Positions 59,302 through 64,000 of a DNA stretch of 64,000 nt are shown here, piece by piece; the first letter of the stretch is position 1; the number at the start of each line of letters is the position of its first letter. Both the position numbers and the translations under genes were made by a program. Location of the stretch: the NCBI RefSeq assembly GCF_042651965.1, contig NZ_JBHSDY010000006.1, forward strand, positions 186,001 through 250,000, read 5' to 3'. Source of the stretch: Castellaniella hirudinis (GTDB lineage: Bacteria > Pseudomonadota > Gammaproteobacteria > Burkholderiales > Burkholderiaceae_B). The notes below the pieces were generated by a model. The model did no database searches, was not told the DNA's origin, and saw only the letters and a program-made list of their open reading frames with translations.

Positions 59302-60255
59302 ATGCGATCCAACACATTGCTCGCCGCGAGCAGCCTGGCCAGTGCGCTCATGGCGACCGGGGCGCAAGCCGCCGACACGACGGCGACGGCTCCCCGGGTC
59401 CACTACCGCTACGAACAGGTGGATGAGGTCAAGGTCTTTTACCGCGAGGCCGGCAGCCGCGACGATCCGACGGTCCTGCTGCTGCACGGTTTTCCGACGT
59501 CCTCGTTCATGTACCGCAATCTGATTCCCCTGCTGGCGGACCGCTACCACGTCGTGGCCCCGGATCTGCCCGGGTTCGGCCTGACCCACGCGCCCGAAGA
59601 CGGGCGATACGCGTACACGTTCGAGCAGCTCTCCAAGACCCTGGAACGCTTTACGGAGCAGCTCCATCTGGACCGCTATGCCATCCAGGTCTTCGACTAT
59701 GGCGCGCCGGTCGGCTGGCGCCTGGCGGTCGCCCACCCCGAGCGCATCACCGCGATCATTTCGCAAAACGGCAATGCCTATGAAGAAGGCCTGTCCGAAG
59801 GCTGGCAGCCGATCCGGGAGTATTGGCGCTATCCCTCGCCCGAAAATCGGGCTGCTGTCAGGAAATTCATGACGCCTGCCGCGCTGAAATGGCAATACAC
59901 CCACGGAGTCGATGACGAGAGCCTGATCGCGCCGGAGACCTATCTGTTCGACGCGACGATGATGGCCAGCCCGGGCAACCTGGACATCCAGTTGGACCTG
60001 ATCCTGAACTACGCCGACAACGTCGCGCAGTATCCTGAATACCAGGCCTACTTCCGCCGCTACCAGCCGCCGCTGCTGGCGGTCTGGGGCCGCAACGATC
60101 CGTTCTTCCTGCCGGCAGGGGCCGAGGCCTGGAAGCGTGACATCCCCACGGCAGAGGTCCATTTCTATGACACCGGCCATTTTGCGCTGGAGACCCACGC
60201 GACGGAGATCGGGATGGAGATCAAGGACTTTCTGGATCGGCACCTGCGGCGCTGA
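59302..60255 (+). CDS. Secreted alpha/beta-hydrolase (epoxide hydrolase/haloalkane dehalogenase-like)
   Basis: 317 residues with a Sec signal peptide ending at AQAADTTA. VLLLHGFPTSSFMYRNL provides the oxyanion loop, and the nucleophile elbow is VFDYGAPVGW, with Asp and not Ser as nucleophile, the mark of epoxide hydrolases and dehalogenases. GRNDPFF places the acid and DTGHFALE the catalytic His. An AAGGAG ribosome site precedes the ATG. Regulation by the divergent CGNR protein is likely. The natural substrate is not readable. Confidence 0.87.
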   Translation: MRSNTLLAASSLASALMATGAQAADTTATAPRVHYRYEQVDEVKVFYREAGSRDDPTVLLLHGFPTSSFMYRNLIPLLADRYHVVAPDLPGFGLTHAPEDGRYAYTFEQLSKTLERFTEQLHLDRYAIQVFDYGAPVGWRLAVAHPERITAIISQNGNAYEEGLSEGWQPIREYWRYPSPENRAAVRKFMTPAALKWQYTHGVDDESLIAPETYLFDATMMASPGNLDIQLDLILNYADNVAQYPEYQAYFRRYQPPLLAVWGRNDPFFLPAGAEAWKRDIPTAEVHFYDTGHFALETHATEIGMEIKDFLDRHLRR

Positions 60256-60324
60256 TCCCGAACGCCCATGCTAACATGTAACATTGGCCCGATGCGGGCT
60301 TCCCACCCGGGATTGCCCCACCCC

Positions 60325-61203
60325 ATGAAAAACAGCACCTTGACCGCCCTGCTTTCGGGCCTGCTTCGCGGTCTTTCCGCCCTGCCCTACGGGCTGGTCG
60401 CCCGGCTGGGCGAGGCGTTGGGATCTCTGCTTTACCTGATCCCCGGGAAACGCAGGCATATCCTGCACACCAATCTGCGCCTGTGCTTTCCAGAACAATC
60501 CGAAGCCCAGCGCGAGCGCCTGGCGCGCGCGAGCTTCCAGCACGTCATCCGCAGCTACCTGGAACGCGGCCTGCAATGGTACGGCAGTGCGCAGGCCATC
60601 ACGGACAGGATGGAACTGGACAGCGCCATCGACCTGCAGGACCGCTACGACCAGCCGACCATCTTCCTGGGGTTCCATTTCGCCGCCATCGAAGCCGTCT
60701 GCATGTATTACTCGATACGGCACCCGGTCGCGTCGATCTATACCCCGATGTCCGATGCCGTGACGGAAGCGATCTCCAGGGAACGACGCGCGCGATTCGG
60801 CACGACGATGATTCCGCGCCACGGCAGCGCCCGCGACATCCTGAACGTCCTGAAATCCGGCACGCCCATCATGCTGGCGGCGGACATGGACTTCGGGCTG
60901 CGCGATTCGGTATTCGTGCCTTTCTTCGGCGTGCAGGCCTGCACCCTGACCGCCGTGTCGCGCCTGGCGCACTTGAGCGGTGCGCGCGTCGTGCCCTTCG
61001 TCTCGGAAGTCCTGCCCGGCTACCGCGGCTACAAGCTGCGGATCTATCCGGCGCTGCCCTCGTTCCCGAGCGGCGACGTCCGGGCCGACGCGTTGGCGAT
61101 GAACCAATTTCTCGAGGCGCGCATCCGCGAGACGCCCGATCAATACTATTGGGTGCACCGCCGGTTCAAGCGCCGCCCGCAAGGCGAGGCGCCGGTTTAC
61201 TGA
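60325..61203 (+). CDS. LpxL/LpxM-family lipid A acyltransferase-like protein
   Basis: 292 residues from the ATG at 60325. An N-terminal hydrophobic segment (about 5-28) anchors it to the inner membrane. The catalytic HxxxxE is seen in FLGFHFAAIEAVCMYY (about residue 119), with RHGSARDILNVLKSG and ADMDFGLRDSVFVPFFG following, typical of lysophospholipid/lauroyl acyltransferases. It would transfer a secondary acyl chain to lipid A or a similar lipid. The ribosome site is weak and upstream ATGs exist at 60268 and 60292, so the start is uncertain. Confidence 0.87.
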   Translation: MKNSTLTALLSGLLRGLSALPYGLVARLGEALGSLLYLIPGKRRHILHTNLRLCFPEQSEAQRERLARASFQHVIRSYLERGLQWYGSAQAITDRMELDSAIDLQDRYDQPTIFLGFHFAAIEAVCMYYSIRHPVASIYTPMSDAVTEAISRERRARFGTTMIPRHGSARDILNVLKSGTPIMLAADMDFGLRDSVFVPFFGVQACTLTAVSRLAHLSGARVVPFVSEVLPGYRGYKLRIYPALPSFPSGDVRADALAMNQFLEARIRETPDQYYWVHRRFKRRPQGEAPVY

Positions 61204-61224
61204 ACATCCCGCGAGGAAGAGAAC

Positions 61225-62175
61225 ATGAGCGATTCGCCTCCACGAAAGCCCCTTCCGCCCCACGAGTCCATCCCCGAGCCGTCCGTCGGATGCCCCGGCG
61301 GACCCGCGATGAATCCTCCGCTGGACGCTGACGAACGCCTGCGCTCCATCCTCGCGTCGCCCACGTACCGCCTCGCCTACGAGGACACGGATCTGCTCAC
61401 TGAAAAGGACCTGCGCCCCTTGCGCCTGCAGCTCGAACTGCTCAAGCCCGAGCGCGTCTTGAACGAGCAGGGCGTGCACTCGACCGTGGTGGTCTTCGGC
61501 AGCGCACGCGTGCGCGACGCCGCCACCGCACGCGAGCGGCTCGCGGCGCTGGAACGACAACGGGACCCCGCAACGCCGGATCCGGCGCAGGAACGGGAAC
61601 TGGCCCAAGCCCGCCGCCGCGTGGAACAGGCGCGGTACTACGAAGAGGCACGGCGCTTCGCCCAACTGATTTCAGCGCGTTTCCAGCAGGAAAAACGCTG
61701 TGACTTCGTCGTCGTCACCGGCGGCGGCCCCGGCATCATGGAGGCCGCCAACCGCGGCGCGTACGACGCCGGGGCGCGCTCGATCGGACTGAACATCACC
61801 TTGCCGCACGAGCAGGCTCCCAATGCCTACATCACACCGGAACTGGCCTTCCGCTTCCACTACTTCGCCCTGCGCAAGATGCATTTCCTGATCCACGCGC
61901 GCGGTCTGGTCGCCTTTCCGGGCGGCTATGGCACACTGGACGAACTGTTTGAAGTGCTGACTCTGATCCAGACCCGCAAGATGGCCCCGATTCCGGTGGT
62001 CCTCGTCGGGCGCGCATTCTGGCGCCGCGCCATCGATTTCGACTACCTGATCAATGAGGGCTACATCGCGCCGGGAGACGTCGATCTGTTCGAGTACGCT
62101 GACGACGCCGAGGAGATCCTCGCTGCCCTGGAGCGTTCTCAGGCGCCCCCCATGGGGGAAAACACCTCGGCATGA
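61225..62175 (+). CDS. LOG-family protein (TIGR00730-like)
   Basis: 316 residues. After a disordered Pro-rich N-terminus (about 1-40), a Rossmann-like core shows VVVFGSARVRDAATAR, VVTGGGPGIMEAANRGA and the family signature FPGGYGTLDELFE (about residue 232). LOG proteins cleave cytokinin-type nucleoside monophosphates or act as nucleotide phosphoribohydrolases; the bacterial long forms are not well defined. It starts 21 bp after the acyltransferase gene, with GAGGAAG as ribosome site, and is likely co-transcribed. Confidence 0.88.
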   Translation: MSDSPPRKPLPPHESIPEPSVGCPGGPAMNPPLDADERLRSILASPTYRLAYEDTDLLTEKDLRPLRLQLELLKPERVLNEQGVHSTVVVFGSARVRDAATARERLAALERQRDPATPDPAQERELAQARRRVEQARYYEEARRFAQLISARFQQEKRCDFVVVTGGGPGIMEAANRGAYDAGARSIGLNITLPHEQAPNAYITPELAFRFHYFALRKMHFLIHARGLVAFPGGYGTLDELFEVLTLIQTRKMAPIPVVLVGRAFWRRAIDFDYLINEGYIAPGDVDLFEYADDAEEILAALERSQAPPMGENTSA

Positions 62176-62217
62176 GCCGGACCCAGCCGCCCGGATCTGC
62201 GCAGATCCCGCGCGGGG

Positions 62218-63036
62218 CTACTCGCCGCGAAGACGCACGGTCAGGCTTTGCGCCGCCGTGCCGACAGGCCCGCGGATGTCGCTCAGGACCGAAAAGGTCT
62301 CGCCCAGCCCGGTCGGACCAAAGCTGACGCGCGTGTCGAAACCGACCCAGCCGGCTTCGGGCTGGCGCGTGAAATGAAGGGTCAGATCGACGTTGGCAAA
62401 GAACACCGCGTTCGGATCAGCGCGCACCGCCAGTCCGTTGGCGGTGTCGACCAGTTTCACGAAAGCGGCGACGGGCGGATCGATTTCACCCTCGACCAGC
62501 GGACAAGATGTGCGTATCCAGCTTTGCCCCCGGCCCGGACGCGCATCGGCGCTGCGGCGCGCCTCCAGGGACGCGATGAATCCGCCTCCCCAGACCGACG
62601 AGAACGACAAGGGCGGCATTGCATCGGGCGGCGGCATCGGCGTCCATTCGCAGCCCTGCACCTGTGTCGTATCGGACGCAGCCAGGCGCCAGATCCGGGC
62701 CTGGATGCTGACCTGATCCCCATGCCGCATGCTGGCCTCGATCAGTTCGATCGAACGGCCCGGCCGCACCATGCGGACGTCGATGGTGAACGGGCCGGAA
62801 TGGATGACCCCCAGCACGTCGAACGACACCCGCGACACCAGCTTGTCGCTGGGCAGGCGGCGCTCGGCCTCGGCCAGGATCAGGCCGGCGGCGACAGCCA
62901 GATGCTGCTCGCCGGGCTGCCAGGCGCCTTGCGAATGCAAGGTGGACAGGAATTCGTGTTCCCCGCGACGCACGTAAAAAGCGTCCGGGTAGGACGCGCC
63001 GTCGTGGCCGAGGTGTTGGTTAGGGGCGGTAGGCAT
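62218..63036 (-). CDS. Acyl-CoA thioesterase-like (double hot-dog) protein
   Basis: 272 residues from the ATG at 63036; the frame stays open far upstream but only as a shadow of dbpA. The N-terminal hot-dog half has RVSFDVLGVIHSGPFTIDVR and ASMRHGDQVSIQARIWRL; the C-terminal half ends GETFSVLSDIRGPVGTAAQ, as in TesB-like thioesterase superfamily proteins. It may hydrolyse acyl-CoA esters. Divergent from dbpA. The substrate and even enzymatic activity are inferred from the fold. Confidence 0.72.
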   Translation of the reverse strand: MPTAPNQHLGHDGASYPDAFYVRRGEHEFLSTLHSQGAWQPGEQHLAVAAGLILAEAERRLPSDKLVSRVSFDVLGVIHSGPFTIDVRMVRPGRSIELIEASMRHGDQVSIQARIWRLAASDTTQVQGCEWTPMPPPDAMPPLSFSSVWGGGFIASLEARRSADARPGRGQSWIRTSCPLVEGEIDPPVAAFVKLVDTANGLAVRADPNAVFFANVDLTLHFTRQPEAGWVGFDTRVSFGPTGLGETFSVLSDIRGPVGTAAQSLTVRLRGE

Positions 63037-63141
63037 GCGCAAGAGTATAGCGTCGGAAAAGCATACACTGACAGTCATCCACGCTTTCTCAATCTTGCGC
63101 GGCTTGACGAACCGCCCATCCCCTATTCCTGATTCCTTATC

Positions 63142-64000
<859 letters not shown>

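Overview
The window is GC-rich (well over 60% by eye) and densely coded, with many ATGA-type overlaps between genes. FabA/FabB, YicC, DbpA, an amino-acid importer of the octopine/histidine type and a flagellin-based motility system all fit a betaproteobacterium of the Burkholderiales, probably Alcaligenaceae (a Bordetella/Castellaniella relative). That placement is inferred from the look of the proteins; no marker gene here proves it. No rRNA, tRNA or CRISPR array was seen.

Layout. 1-21.3 kb is mostly chromosomal core: rdgB (cut by the left edge), rph and yicC; a nitric-oxide-reductase-like operon (small membrane protein, two-haem NorC-like cytochrome, long NorB-like subunit) behind an AT-rich leader with two FNR-like boxes; a urea-transporter-family protein; two MFS exporters; fabB-fabA; a stray flhE-like gene and a chemotaxis receptor; an NRDE protein; yqeY; a divergent old-yellow-enzyme relative; a TrkA/TrkH-type potassium uptake pair; an amino-acid ABC importer without its ATPase; a ychJ-like gene; and a zinc alcohol dehydrogenase.

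21.4-57.7 kb is accessory: a hipBA toxin-antitoxin pair with a clear inverted-repeat operator, a small orphan gene, an Rpn-family nuclease, then two flagellin genes pointing away from each other with a single tyrosine recombinase between them. The left flagellin has a sigma-28 promoter, a ribosome binding site and an ATG. The right flagellin has none of these, although its body is intact and it has its own terminator. Their 5' coding ends form a near-perfect 150-bp inverted repeat. Inversion of the segment between the repeats would move the promoter and start codon from one flagellin body to the other, so this looks like an uncharacterised flagellin phase switch. Immediately downstream is about 29 kb of glycan genes: a 1210-residue multi-domain glycosyltransferase of the size of Pseudomonas FgtA, a glycerol-phosphate module (TagD-like and TagB/F-like), a CDP-6-deoxysugar pathway with C-methylation and amination, an acyl activation/reduction set (AMP ligase, ACP, LuxE-like, LuxC-like), several methyltransferases and glycosyltransferases, and an APS-kinase-like/methyltransferase fusion. 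The most economical reading is a flagellin glycosylation island beside a switchable flagellin pair. An O-antigen or capsule role remains possible.

57.9-64 kb returns to ordinary chromosome: tehB-like methyltransferase, a CGNR-type regulator divergent from a secreted alpha/beta hydrolase with repeated operator-like motifs between them, an LpxL-family acyltransferase, a LOG-family protein, a thioesterase-fold protein and dbpA (cut by the right edge).
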